Below are positions 1-8,444 of a stretch of DNA of 64,000 nt, piece by piece. Each line of letters opens with the position of its first letter. The stretch's first letter is position 1. Origin of the DNA: JAAUTS01 sp038250235 (lineage in GTDB: Bacteria > Verrucomicrobiota > Verrucomicrobiia > Methylacidiphilales > JAAUTS01); NCBI GenBank assembly GCA_038250235.1, contig JBBSCO010000002.1, positions 36,744 through 100,743 on the forward strand, written 5' to 3'. The notes beneath the pieces were generated by a model. That model was not told the origin of the DNA and searched no databases. It was given only the letters and a program-made list of their open reading frames with translations. Position numbers and translations under genes: made by a program.

Positions 1-1
1 C

Positions 2-823
2 CTGCAGAGTTTCCGCGGCCAGACTGTTGTGATCAAGTATGGCGGTTCCGCCATGGAAGATCCCCGGTTGGTTGCTTCGGTGGTGCGGGACATTGTTTTC
101 CTCGAAGCCGTCGGCATCAATCCTGTCATCGTGCATGGAGGTGGCAAAGCCATCACCAAACGGATGCAGGAAAAAGGTTTACAGGCCAAGTTTATTGCCG
201 GGTTGCGGGTAACGGACAAAGAATCCGTGGAAATTGTCGACGAGGTTCTTTCCAAGGAAATAACACCGGGCATTACGAAGGAAATCATCAGCAAGGGCGG
301 TAAGGCCCGGGCTTTTTCAGGACGCGATGTTTTCAAGGTCGTGAAGTCGCCAACTTTCGAATTCAAAGGCGAAACCGTGGATCTGGGTTTTGTCGGCGAT
401 GTCGTGGGCTGCCAGTTCCTGCGGGTGCTGGAAGCCGTGCGTGAGGAAGTGGTGCCGGTGATTTCACCGGTGGGTGAGGACGAGCAGGGACAGGCATATA
501 ATGTGAATGCTGACATTGCGGCGGCGGAAATCGCCATCAGCCTGGAAGCTGCCAAGCTGATTTATCTTTCCGATGTGAACGGGGTGCTCCGTGATCCGAA
601 GGATCCTGAGACCCTTATTCCGACCATCACTCCCAAGGATATCGAAGCCTTGAAGAAAGAGGGCATCATCGATGGCGGGATGCTGCCCAAAATGAATTCC
701 TGCGTGAAAGCGTTGAAGCAGGGTGTGAATAAAATCCACCTGATCGACGGACGTATCCCCCACGGGCTTTTGTTGGAATTATTCACCGATCGCGGAATCG
801 GGACGGAAATTGTCAAAGATTGA
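2..823 (+). CDS. argB: Acetylglutamate kinase (5' end outside window)
   Basis: Phosphorylates N-acetylglutamate with ATP, the second step of arginine synthesis in the cytoplasm. The open frame already runs at base 2 (residues LQSFRGQTVVIKYGG), so the first internal start at 29 is not the true one and about 20-25 N-terminal residues are missing. Family landmarks are the KYGG nucleotide loop, the VHGGGK substrate loop near the N-terminus, VNAD in the middle and the GGMLPKM segment near the C-terminus. The stop overlaps the argD start as TTGA, so the two are almost certainly co-transcribed. argC and argJ would be expected just upstream, outside the window. The family assignment is secure; only the 5' end is unknown. 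Confidence 0.95.
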   Translation: MQSFRGQTVVIKYGGSAMEDPRLVASVVRDIVFLEAVGINPVIVHGGGKAITKRMQEKGLQAKFIAGLRVTDKESVEIVDEVLSKEITPGITKEIISKGGKARAFSGRDVFKVVKSPTFEFKGETVDLGFVGDVVGCQFLRVLEAVREEVVPVISPVGEDEQGQAYNVNADIAAAEIAISLEAAKLIYLSDVNGVLRDPKDPETLIPTITPKDIEALKKEGIIDGGMLPKMNSCVKALKQGVNKIHLIDGRIPHGLLLELFTDRGIGTEIVKD

Positions 824-2094
824 GTTATCTTGATGACACGCCTTTTACGGAACAAACGACAGACTTGAAAACACTTCTGAAAGAAACAACGGCGACCGTG
901 GTGGACACAGCGGAGCAGATCAAAACGACCTATGACCAGTTCGTGGTGCCTTCCTACGCCCGCACCCTGGTGCTGACCAAAGGCGAAGGTTGCAAAGTCT
1001 GGGACAGCGAAGGCAAAGAGTATCTCGATCTGGGAGGCGGTATCGCCGTCAACTGCCTGGGTCATGCTCATCCTGCCATCACGAAGGCGCTGGTGGAGCA
1101 GTCGCAACGGCTGATTCATAGCTCGAATCTTTATTATAATGAACTGCAGGGTCGGCTGGCCCGGGAGTTGGTGGAACTGACCGGGCCGGGTAAAGTGTTT
1201 TTCTGCAACAGTGGAGCCGAGGCGAATGAAGGTCTCTACAAGCTGGCTAGAAAGACGCTTCATGAGCAGGGCAGGTATGAAATCATTACCGCGCTGAATT
1301 CCTTCCATGGCCGGACGCTCGGGGGTATTTCCGCCACCGGCCAGGATAAGGTGAAGAAAGGGTTTGATCCGCTTGTCCCGGGTTTTCTTCACGTTCCTTT
1401 CAATGACCTGGAGGCCGTGAATTCCTCAATCACGGACAAAACGGCTGCCATCCTGATTGAAGGAATTCAGGGTGAAGGCGGAATCACGCCGGCCTCGGTG
1501 GAGTATTTGTTGGAGCTGAGAAAGTTGACCAAAGAAAAGGGGATACTGCTTCTTATGGATGCGGTGCAGTGTGGCTTTTTCCGGACGGGACGTTTTCAAA
1601 GTTATCAGAGAATTCTGGAAGGGGTGGAAGGCGGGGAAGCGTTCCTGCCGGACGGTATTTCCATGGCGAAGTCGTTGGGAGGTGGTTTTCCCATTGGCGC
1701 GATCTGGATCGCGGCTCCTTATGCCGATGTTTTCCAGCCCGGAACCCATGGCACGACCTACGGAGGGACGCCTCTGGCCTGTGCGGTCAGCCTGGCCGTT
1801 CTGGAGGAAATCAGGAGCAAGCATTTGGATCAAAACATCCGCGAACAGGGAGACTATCTTAAAGCCGAATTGGAGAAGATGAAGGGGAGTCATGGGATCG
1901 CCGGGGTCAGAGGGCTGGGTGGGATGCTAGGCCTGTTAATGGAGGGGGATGCGGTGGAAGCGGGGAAGAAACTTCGGGAACAGGGTTTGCTGCTGATACC
2001 TGCGGCGGGAAATGTGCTGCGTTTCCTGCCACCTTACAATGTGACCCGGGCCGAGCTTGACGAAGCCCTGGCCATCATCCGGAAAACCTTATGA
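820..2094 (+). CDS. argD: Acetylornithine aminotransferase
   Basis: PLP-dependent class III aminotransferase that converts N-acetylglutamate semialdehyde to N-acetylornithine; members can also serve the succinyl-diaminopimelate step of lysine synthesis. Visible landmarks are the cofactor loop FFCNSGAEANE, an aspartate in LLMDAVQCGFFRTG, the Schiff-base lysine in SMAKSLGGGFPIGAI, and the HGTTYGGTPLAC segment. At 424 residues it is slightly longer than the usual 390-410, and the extra length is N-terminal. The start used here is TTG inside the argB stop (TTGA). An in-frame TTG at 865 would remove 15 weakly conserved residues and is a fair alternative. The stop overlaps argF as ATGA, consistent with translational coupling. 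Confidence 0.94.
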   Translation: MSYLDDTPFTEQTTDLKTLLKETTATVVDTAEQIKTTYDQFVVPSYARTLVLTKGEGCKVWDSEGKEYLDLGGGIAVNCLGHAHPAITKALVEQSQRLIHSSNLYYNELQGRLARELVELTGPGKVFFCNSGAEANEGLYKLARKTLHEQGRYEIITALNSFHGRTLGGISATGQDKVKKGFDPLVPGFLHVPFNDLEAVNSSITDKTAAILIEGIQGEGGITPASVEYLLELRKLTKEKGILLLMDAVQCGFFRTGRFQSYQRILEGVEGGEAFLPDGISMAKSLGGGFPIGAIWIAAPYADVFQPGTHGTTYGGTPLACAVSLAVLEEIRSKHLDQNIREQGDYLKAELEKMKGSHGIAGVRGLGGMLGLLMEGDAVEAGKKLREQGLLLIPAAGNVLRFLPPYNVTRAELDEALAIIRKTL

Positions 2095-2981
2095 GAAGTT
2101 ACCTCAAATTCAACGATTTCAGCCGCACCGAAGTTCAGGAAGTTCTGCGGATGGCTGCCGAGTTCAAAGCCCAGCGGGGCAGGAAGACGTGGAATTTTTT
2201 GAAAGGCCAGACCTGGGCCCTGTTGTTTTCGAAAAGCTCCACCCGGACCCGGGTATCCTTTGAGGTCGGATTGCGGGAGATGGGGGCGGAGACGCTATTT
2301 TTAAGTTCACAGGATATCCAACTGGGGCGAGGGGAGCCGATCATTGATACCGCGCGGGTGTTGGGCAGGATGGTTCATGGTGCTGTGATTCGAACCTTTG
2401 CCCAAAAGGATGTGGAGGATTTTGCCGCGTATTCCGACATGCCAACGATCAATGCCCTGACTGATGACGAACATCCCTGCCAGATTCTGACGGATATTCT
2501 GACCTATGAAGAGCGGCGGGGCCCGATTCAGGGAAAGAAAGTGGTCTTTGTCGGGGATGCCGACTGCAACATGGGGCGCTCCTGGGTGCATGCGGCGGAG
2601 GTGATGGATTTTCAACTGGTCTGTGCGGCCCCGGATGCTTATCAGACCAAAGTCACGAATACGAATGTCACGTTGACCTCGGATCCCAAGGCTGCGGCCA
2701 GGGACGCCGATCTTCTTTACACGGATGTCTGGATCTCCATGGGGAAAGAAGCTGAAACCGAGCTTCGTAAAAAAGAATTCCAGGGATATCAGATCAATGC
2801 GGAACTGTTGAAGCTGGCGAAACCGGATGCCTTGGTGCTTCATTGCCTGCCTGCTTACAGGGGGATGGAAATCACGGAGGAGGTTCTTGAGCAACATGCG
2901 AATGTTATTTTTGAGCAGGCCGGGAACCGGCTGCCTGCCCAGCAGGCCATTGTGGCCTTTCTGGTTGGACAGAAACCCTGA
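2091..2981 (+). CDS. argF: Ornithine carbamoyltransferase
   Basis: Makes citrulline from ornithine and carbamoyl phosphate. The carbamoyl-phosphate loop SSTRTR is near residue 47 and HPCQ follows in the first domain. TDVWISMG, the ornithine-specific loop that separates this family from putrescine and aspartate carbamoyltransferases, is present, and the catalytic cysteine sits in HCLP. The segment usually written D-x-x-N-N-M reads DADCNM, so the first of the two asparagines is Cys while the second is kept. At 296 residues it is at the short end for the family. It overlaps argD by four bases and is the last gene of the operon seen here. Confidence 0.93.
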   Translation: MRSYLKFNDFSRTEVQEVLRMAAEFKAQRGRKTWNFLKGQTWALLFSKSSTRTRVSFEVGLREMGAETLFLSSQDIQLGRGEPIIDTARVLGRMVHGAVIRTFAQKDVEDFAAYSDMPTINALTDDEHPCQILTDILTYEERRGPIQGKKVVFVGDADCNMGRSWVHAAEVMDFQLVCAAPDAYQTKVTNTNVTLTSDPKAAARDADLLYTDVWISMGKEAETELRKKEFQGYQINAELLKLAKPDALVLHCLPAYRGMEITEEVLEQHANVIFEQAGNRLPAQQAIVAFLVGQKP

Positions 2982-2988
2982 AAAAGAT

Positions 2989-3084
2989 TTCGACGCAAAG
3001 GGTTCAAGTCGCAAAGACGCTACTTTTTCTCTTTCAGGACTGTTTTTTTTGCGCCTTAAACTCGTTGTGTCTTGGCGTTAAGAT
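2989..3084. repeat. Short CGCAAAG-type repeats between argF and pgsA
   Basis: CGCAAAG occurs at 2994-3000 and 3010-3016. Related inverted versions (GCGCCTT near 3051 and GTCTTGGCGTTA near 3069) follow a T8 run. This resembles the small degenerate CGCAAAG/CTTTGCG intergenic repeats found in many bacterial genomes. It could fold as an imperfect hairpin and end the arg operon, but no clean terminator is visible. Confidence 0.4.
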
Positions 3085-3137
3085 CCTGCTCGTTTTGGGT
3101 TGGTGTCACCAATGATATTGACTAACCTGAAGTCAGT

Positions 3138-3725
3138 ATGACGCTGGCCACTCAGATTACCTTGTTCCGGATTTTGTTGATCCCGGTGTTTATCGGGTGC
3201 CTGCTCTATTACTATGAAAGCAGCAAGCAGGGGGCGGTGCAGGATCTTTACCGCATTGCTGCGGTGGTTGTTTTTCTGGTGGCATCCATATCCGATGCGG
3301 TGGACGGATACATCGCCCGTCATTTCAATCAGAGAAGCCAGTTGGGGGCTATTCTGGACCCTCTGGCGGACAAGGCCTTGTTACTTTCAGCGATCATCAC
3401 TCTGAGTTTTGTGCAGGTGGAAGGGTTGGGAAAACTGCCGCTTTGGTTTTTGGTGCTGGTTCTGAGCCGGGATGCGATTCTGGTGGCGGGCTTTGTCTGC
3501 CTGCATTTATTCACCCGTCACATCAAAGTCCGCCCGCATTGGTCCGGCAAGCTTTCGACTTTCCTGCAAATGGCCGCGGTTTCGATCCTTCTGCTTAAAT
3601 TGTCTGCTTTCCCACTTCAATTGGTAGTTATCGCCGCCGGTCTCTTTACAGCTATTTCTCTGGTTATTTATCTCGTTCGCGGCATCAGATCAATGGTGGA
3701 TAGCGGTTATGCGCATCCGGAATAG
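3138..3725 (+). CDS. pgsA: CDP-alcohol phosphatidyltransferase, probably phosphatidylglycerophosphate synthase
   Basis: Integral membrane enzyme of phospholipid synthesis that transfers a phosphatidyl group from CDP-diacylglycerol, most likely to glycerol-3-phosphate. The signature D-G-x2-A-R-x8-G-x3-D-x3-D is complete: DGYIAR around residue 57, then GAILDPLAD. Several hydrophobic helices and a length of 195 residues fit PgsA better than phosphatidylserine synthase. The start ATG is the first in frame after the 156-bp gap behind argF. It appears to be a single-gene unit, with der following after 91 bases. Substrate specificity within the family is inferred. Confidence 0.85.
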   Translation: MTLATQITLFRILLIPVFIGCLLYYYESSKQGAVQDLYRIAAVVVFLVASISDAVDGYIARHFNQRSQLGAILDPLADKALLLSAIITLSFVQVEGLGKLPLWFLVLVLSRDAILVAGFVCLHLFTRHIKVRPHWSGKLSTFLQMAAVSILLLKLSAFPLQLVVIAAGLFTAISLVIYLVRGIRSMVDSGYAHPE

Positions 3726-3816
3726 GGGGATTCTTCAGGCCGTTGACAGGAAGTTTCATATTTATTTTGAATTCCTTTCTTAATTCCGGATCCTCTGTAA
3801 TCTTCTTCTCTTATTC

Positions 3817-5253
3817 ATGAAACCTGTGCTCGCCATCGTCGGCCGTCCCAATGTGGGGAAATCGGCCCTGTTCAACCGCATCTGCGGCAAACAGATCTCC
3901 CTTGTTTATGACCGTCCGGGGGTAACACGCGACCGCCTCAGTATGGAGTGCGTCTGGGAAAACAAACCTTACACGATGATTGATACGGGAGGGGTGGGTT
4001 TGGATGATCACTCGGGTTTTGAAGAGGCCATCCAGCGCGAGGTGAGCATCGCACTGGATACGGCCAGTGAAATTCTTTTTGTGGTGGATGGGCGTGAAGG
4101 GTTGACCCCTCTCGATGAATCCATAGCCCGTCGCCTGCGTAAAACGAGCAAGAGAATTGTGTTGGTGGTGAACAAGCTCGACACCGACAAGCAGGCCCAT
4201 GCGGAACAGGATTTTGCCCGGCTAGGTTTTTCCGATACCTTCGGGGTCTCCGCCGCCCATGGGCGGGGTGTGGACGATTTAATGGGAACCGTTTCAGCCC
4301 TCTGGGATGAAAAGAGCGAAGTCGAATCCAAGGCCCGAATTCAAAAAACGCGTGTGGCCGTCGTTGGCCGTCCCAACGTGGGCAAATCCTCGCTGCTCAA
4401 TGCGCTGATCGAGGAAGACCGGCTTATTGTCAGCCCTGTCCCCGGAACAACACGCGATGCCATTGACGTGGACTTCGTCATGAACGGTCATACCTATCAG
4501 TTTGTTGATACTGCGGGGATGCGGAAAAAAGGCCGTGTGCATGATCAACTCGAACAGGCCATGGCCTCCCGCACGGCCCATTCGATCAACCGTTCCCACA
4601 TCTGTATCCTGGTGCTGGACGCGGCGGAGGGTATCGCTGTGCAGGAAAAGAAAATCGCCGCCCTTATTCAGGAGGCCCAGAAGCCTTGCATCATCCTGAT
4701 CAACAAATGGGACCTGACCAAAGAGGCGGAGAAAAAGCCGGGCCAGACGGATCGTAGTTTCCGGGAAATCTATGAAATCGCGGTTCGTGAGGAATTCTTT
4801 TTCCTCGAACACGCGCCGATGGTTTTTGCCAGTGCCAAAGACGGGAGCAACATGAAGATTCTCCTCAAGAAAATGGAACTTGTGGCCAAAAACAGAACCC
4901 TCATCGTGCCTACCGGCGAACTCAACCGGGCTGTGGCTGCGATCATGAAGCGTCATCCGTCACCGGTGATGCGGGGTAAGACGCTCAAGATTTATTATAT
5001 TTCGCAGCAGCGTGAAGAGGACGGAACACCGACCTTGGTGGCGTTCATCAATGACCGGGCGATTTGGACTGACAGTTACCGGCGCTATCTGGAGCAGAAC
5101 ATCCGGAAACAATTTCCGTGGGAAGGCTGTCCGTTGCGCTGGATTTTAAAGGATAAAAAAGATGCTCCCATCCAGGCCAAGCGTGAGCAGGATAAGGCCA
5201 GCCAAAGGCCCAAGCGCGGGCCACATCGTCAGGATCATGGTCGGAAAAGGTGA
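3817..5253 (+). CDS. der: Ribosome biogenesis GTPase Der (EngA)
   Basis: Double-GTPase that acts in 50S ribosomal subunit maturation. Two complete G domains are visible. The first has GRPNVGKS near residue 7, DTGG and NKLD; the second has GRPNVGKS near residue 181, DTAGM and NKWD. A KH-like C-terminal domain and a very basic Lys/Arg/Gln tail follow, as usual for the family. Length (478) is typical. No Shine-Dalgarno motif precedes the ATG; the leader is pyrimidine-rich. A factor-independent terminator lies directly downstream, so the transcript probably ends here. Confidence 0.96.
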   Translation: MKPVLAIVGRPNVGKSALFNRICGKQISLVYDRPGVTRDRLSMECVWENKPYTMIDTGGVGLDDHSGFEEAIQREVSIALDTASEILFVVDGREGLTPLDESIARRLRKTSKRIVLVVNKLDTDKQAHAEQDFARLGFSDTFGVSAAHGRGVDDLMGTVSALWDEKSEVESKARIQKTRVAVVGRPNVGKSSLLNALIEEDRLIVSPVPGTTRDAIDVDFVMNGHTYQFVDTAGMRKKGRVHDQLEQAMASRTAHSINRSHICILVLDAAEGIAVQEKKIAALIQEAQKPCIILINKWDLTKEAEKKPGQTDRSFREIYEIAVREEFFFLEHAPMVFASAKDGSNMKILLKKMELVAKNRTLIVPTGELNRAVAAIMKRHPSPVMRGKTLKIYYISQQREEDGTPTLVAFINDRAIWTDSYRRYLEQNIRKQFPWEGCPLRWILKDKKDAPIQAKREQDKASQRPKRGPHRQDHGRKR

Positions 5254-5265
5254 AATGGCCCTCCG

Positions 5266-5301
5266 AAAATGCCCGTGAAGGCTTGCGGGTCGCATTTTTT
5301 T
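5266..5301 (+). terminator. Rho-independent terminator after der
   Basis: AAAATGC (5266-5272) pairs with GCATTTT (5292-5298), an inner CCG/CGG pair continues the stem with a 3-nt bulge, and a run of seven T ends at 5301. It lies 13 bases after the der stop. Confidence 0.7.
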
Positions 5302-5372
5302 GAAAGCCCCTGCATCCCCGTTCATCATTCCTTCAAAAAACCTACCTGAGGCCGTTCAAGCCGCTTGGAGTG

Positions 5373-5409
5373 TTGACTGGTAAGTGACTTGGGCTTGAAT
5401 TAAGTCACT
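5373..5409 (+). promoter_or_regulatory. Possible gyrB promoter with overlapping inverted repeat
   Basis: TTGACT (5373-5378) and TGAATT (5396-5401) are 17 bases apart, a weak sigma70-like pair. AGTGACTT (5383-5390) and AAGTCACT (5402-5409) form an exact 8-bp inverted repeat over the spacer and expected start point, an arrangement typical of an operator. The assignment is inference from sequence only. Confidence 0.35.
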
Positions 5410-5465
5410 GTTTTCAGTGTGATCCGTGGGAATAATTACAGTAAAATCCGTATTTAGTCCTTTGC

Positions 5466-5488
5466 AAGTCATTTATTTTAAATGACTT
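5466..5488. promoter_or_regulatory. Perfect 10-bp palindrome upstream of gyrB
   Basis: AAGTCATTTA and TAAATGACTT are exact reverse complements separated by TTT, 65 bases before the gyrB start. The AAGTCA half-site repeats the core of the inverted repeat at 5383-5409. It has no following T-run, so a binding site is more likely than a terminator. Confidence 0.5.
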
Positions 5489-5553
5489 AAATCGGGTGGA
5501 ATATTTAAAAAATCGGTTGCTACCCTTGGTTTTTTTTGTGACGATTGATTCTT

Positions 5554-8052
5554 ATGTCAGATTCCTATGATTCGTCGAAGCTGGGTAAGTTGGAAGGGCT
5601 GGAAGCTGTCCGGAAAAAGCCCGGAATGTATATCGGAGGAACCGACGAGCGGGCCTTGCATCATTGCGTTTCGGAAGTCCTGGATAACTCGGTTGATGAG
5701 CACTTGGCGGGGCATTGTGACAAGATCGATGTGACCATCCACGTCGACGGATCCATTTCGATCCGGGACAACGGGCGCGGTATTCCGGTCGATATCCATC
5801 CCCAATACAAGATTCCCGGCGTGGAAATGGTTCTAACCACCCTTCACTCCGGTGGTAAATACGGCCAGGGTGGCTATAAGTTCTCCGGCGGAACCCACGG
5901 GGTCGGTGCCAAGTGCGTCAATGCGGTTTCGGAATGGTTCGAAGTAGAAGTTTCCCGCGATAACAAAGTGCATCACATGGCCTTTGAGCGCGGCAAAACG
6001 ACCAAGAAACTTGAAGTCATCGGTAAAAGCAAAAGCACAGGCACCTTGATCACCTTCATGCCGGACCATGAAATTTTCAAAGAAACCCTTGAGTTCAAGC
6101 CCGAGAGGATCGAGACACGTTTGCGTGAGTTGGCGTTTCTTAATTCGGGATTGAAAATTTATTTTCTGGATGAGCGTTCGCAAAAGATCGAGCCGGAAGT
6201 TTTCTTTTATAAAGACGGTATCGAAGATTTCATCAGGCAACTCAATAAAAACAAGGGCTTGGTTCATGCCAAGCCGGTCATCATTCGCAAGCAGACCCTG
6301 GTGGAAACCGCCGACAAGCCGGTCGAAATCCACATGGAAGCCGTCATGCAATATAATGACAGCTTCAGCGACATGGTGCTTTGTTACACCAATACCGTCC
6401 ATAATCCGGACGGTGGAACCCATTTGTCAGGGTTTCGCACGGCCGTCACCCGCTCGATCAACCAGTATGCCAAGGCCAACAACGTCCTGAAGGAAAAAGA
6501 TCCGGCGATCACAGGTGACGATGTGCGTGAGGGACTGACAGCGGTTATATCCATCAAGCACAGCGACCCCAAGTTTGAGTCGCAGACCAAAGTGAAGCTG
6601 ATTTCGCCAGAAGTGGACGGTATGGTGGCCTCCGCAACCTATGAAGGTCTCATGGCATTCTTTGATGCCAACCCTCCTTTGGCCAAAAAGATCATCGACA
6701 AGGCCCTGACCGCCGCCCGTGCACGTGAAGCAGCCCGCAAAGCCCGCGAAGCCGTGCGTAAAACCGCGCTTGGTGCCGGTGGTTTGCCAGGTAAGCTGGC
6801 GGATTGTTCGGATCGTGATCCGGCCAATACCGAGTTGTTCATCGTTGAGGGTGACTCGGCTGGCGGTTCGGCCAAGCAGGGCCGTGACCGTAAATTCCAG
6901 GCCATCCTGCCTCTGCGTGGCAAACTCATCAACGTCGAAAAAGCCCGTCTGGACAAGGTGCTCCAGAATAATGAAATTCGCACCATGATCACCGCCATTG
7001 GAACGGGCATCGGGGATGGCGAGGGCGAAGGCGCGTTCAACCTGGAGCGCCTGCGTTACCACAAGATCATCATCATGACCGATGCCGATGTGGACGGATC
7101 CCACATCCGCACCCTCCTATTGACCTTCTTCTACCGGCAGATGCCCCAGTTGGTGAAACAGGGCTTTGTCTACATCGCACAGCCTCCTCTCTATCAGGTC
7201 AAACGTAAGAAGCGCGAGGAGTATGTGGAAGACGACATCCAGATGGCCAAGATCCTTATCCAACTCGGTACAGAAGACGTCAAATTGAAAAGTTTGGCAG
7301 ACGGAAAAGAATTCAACCAGAAGCAGTTGGCTGAACTGCTCGAGCTGTTGCAGCAGTTGAACAAGTATGCCACCAGTATCAAACGCCATGGCGGTGATTT
7401 TGAAGCTTATCTCAATGCCCGCGATAAAAAAACCGGCAGCCTGCCCCAGCATCTCGTGCGTATCCGCGAAGGGAATGTCGAGACCGTTCATTATTTACTG
7501 AGCGATGAAGAAATGGCGCAGTTTGCAAAAAGTAATGCCGACCTCAAACTCTACGGGGATGAGTCCCGTGAAGAGGAAGAAGGGGAAGCCAAATCGGTGG
7601 AGAAAAAGAAAGATTCCCCCACTCGCCGCGCCCGCCACATCAGTCTGACCGAGAGTAAAATCATCGCAACCCTCCTGGGCAAGCTGGATGGCAAAGGACT
7701 GCACGTGGATCATTATGCTTCGCAGGACGAGCCGTTGTATCAGGTCATCGAAGGCAATGGTGACGATGCCAAGGTGAAACCCTTGTTCTCGCTGCCTGAC
7801 ATTCTCGCCACCATCATGGAAATCGGGCGTCGCGGGGTTCAGATCAAACGGTTCAAAGGGCTGGGCGAAATGAACGCCAAAGAGCTTTACGAGACCACGA
7901 TGAACCCTGAAAAGCGCAAACTACTTCGGATCGATCTTACGGACGCTGTGGAGGCTGAAGAAATGTTTACGACGCTGATGGGCGACGAAGTGGAGCCTCG
8001 CCGCCAGTTCATTGAAGATAACGCCTTGAATGTAAGAAACTTGGATGTGTAG
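5554..8052 (+). CDS. gyrB: DNA gyrase subunit B
   Basis: ATPase subunit of gyrase. The GHKL ATPase part has DNSVDE, DNGRGIP and the GTHGVGAKCVNA loop. The TOPRIM part has EGDSAGGSAKQGRD near residue 432 and DADVDGSHIRTL near residue 510. GLGEMNAKELYETTMNP is near the C-terminus. At 832 residues it is longer than the common 640-residue form. The extra length lies between TOPRIM and the C-terminal tail, roughly residues 545-745, and includes a highly charged Glu/Lys stretch. The start chosen is ATG 5554 (MSDSYDSS); a TTG three codons earlier is less likely. gyrA does not follow directly: a toxin-antitoxin pair sits between the two subunits. Confidence 0.96.
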   Translation: MSDSYDSSKLGKLEGLEAVRKKPGMYIGGTDERALHHCVSEVLDNSVDEHLAGHCDKIDVTIHVDGSISIRDNGRGIPVDIHPQYKIPGVEMVLTTLHSGGKYGQGGYKFSGGTHGVGAKCVNAVSEWFEVEVSRDNKVHHMAFERGKTTKKLEVIGKSKSTGTLITFMPDHEIFKETLEFKPERIETRLRELAFLNSGLKIYFLDERSQKIEPEVFFYKDGIEDFIRQLNKNKGLVHAKPVIIRKQTLVETADKPVEIHMEAVMQYNDSFSDMVLCYTNTVHNPDGGTHLSGFRTAVTRSINQYAKANNVLKEKDPAITGDDVREGLTAVISIKHSDPKFESQTKVKLISPEVDGMVASATYEGLMAFFDANPPLAKKIIDKALTAARAREAARKAREAVRKTALGAGGLPGKLADCSDRDPANTELFIVEGDSAGGSAKQGRDRKFQAILPLRGKLINVEKARLDKVLQNNEIRTMITAIGTGIGDGEGEGAFNLERLRYHKIIIMTDADVDGSHIRTLLLTFFYRQMPQLVKQGFVYIAQPPLYQVKRKKREEYVEDDIQMAKILIQLGTEDVKLKSLADGKEFNQKQLAELLELLQQLNKYATSIKRHGGDFEAYLNARDKKTGSLPQHLVRIREGNVETVHYLLSDEEMAQFAKSNADLKLYGDESREEEEGEAKSVEKKKDSPTRRARHISLTESKIIATLLGKLDGKGLHVDHYASQDEPLYQVIEGNGDDAKVKPLFSLPDILATIMEIGRRGVQIKRFKGLGEMNAKELYETTMNPEKRKLLRIDLTDAVEAEEMFTTLMGDEVEPRRQFIEDNALNVRNLDV

Positions 8053-8100
8053 TCACTCTATAGACAATAATACTTGAAATAGTAGTCTCAAGTGACTACA
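8048..8100 (+). promoter_or_regulatory. Operator-like inverted repeats before the toxin-antitoxin pair
   Basis: TGTAGTCACT (8048-8057) and AGTGACTACA (8091-8100) are exact reverse complements around a 33-nt spacer. Nested in the right half is GTAGTC-6 nt-GACTAC (8082-8099). The first arm begins inside the gyrB stop region and the antitoxin starts at 8109. Palindromes of this kind are where Phd/VapB antitoxins normally bind to repress their own operon. Confidence 0.55.
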
Positions 8101-8108
8101 TTGAGTGC

Positions 8109-8438
8109 ATGAAAGAAATGAAGCCCAAAGTAACTGACAAGAAAGAGTCGGGGTCTGTTCCCCGCCTCCGGGAGGTTACAGTCGTGCCCGAACTGGGCAT
8201 GACGATCAACCTGCGGGCAGCCAAAGCCCAGTTGTCTGCCTTGGTGGATATGGTGGAGGAGGGTGAGGAAGTTGTTCTAACACGTGATGGCAAGCCTGTC
8301 CTGCGGATGGTGCCGTTCAGGGCCAGCAAGAAGCCCTACAAAGTAGACTGGGAACTCCTGCAATCCATGCCCAAGCAGACGGAAGGCCCATTTGCGGAAG
8401 ACCTGGTTCGGGCGGACCGGGACGGAAGAGGTTGGTAA
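8109..8438 (+). CDS. Phd/YefM-family antitoxin
   Basis: Small antitoxin expected to bind and neutralise the PIN toxin encoded immediately downstream and to repress the shared promoter. The Phd-like core is visible from about residue 35: INLRAAKAQLSALVDMVEEG followed by EEVVLTRDGKPVLRMVP, the usual helix and beta-hairpin dimer. The C-terminal part (YKVDWELLQSMP and onward, ending in RADRDGRGW) matches the toxin-binding tail type, including the final arginine/aspartate cluster seen again in the second antitoxin of this window. The first 30 residues are Lys-rich and possibly not all translated. Six bases separate it from the toxin. Confidence 0.85.
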   Translation: MKEMKPKVTDKKESGSVPRLREVTVVPELGMTINLRAAKAQLSALVDMVEEGEEVVLTRDGKPVLRMVPFRASKKPYKVDWELLQSMPKQTEGPFAEDLVRADRDGRGW

Positions 8439-8444
8439 ATTCCC

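Larger units (their letters stand above)
5302..5553. other. Leader region between der and gyrB
   Basis: Non-coding stretch of about 250 bases holding the inverted motifs and possible promoter described separately. I see no small gene in it. No Shine-Dalgarno motif precedes the gyrB ATG; the bases just upstream are T-rich. Confidence 0.6.

Noticed and set aside
562..1392. 276-residue open frame on the minus strand inside argB/argD
   Set aside because: It lies opposite two certain genes and its translation shows no domain; it is a shadow of the coding strand.
2994..3020. tRNA-like GGTTCAAGTC near 3001
   Set aside because: No matching T-stem, anticodon arm or acceptor stem around it.
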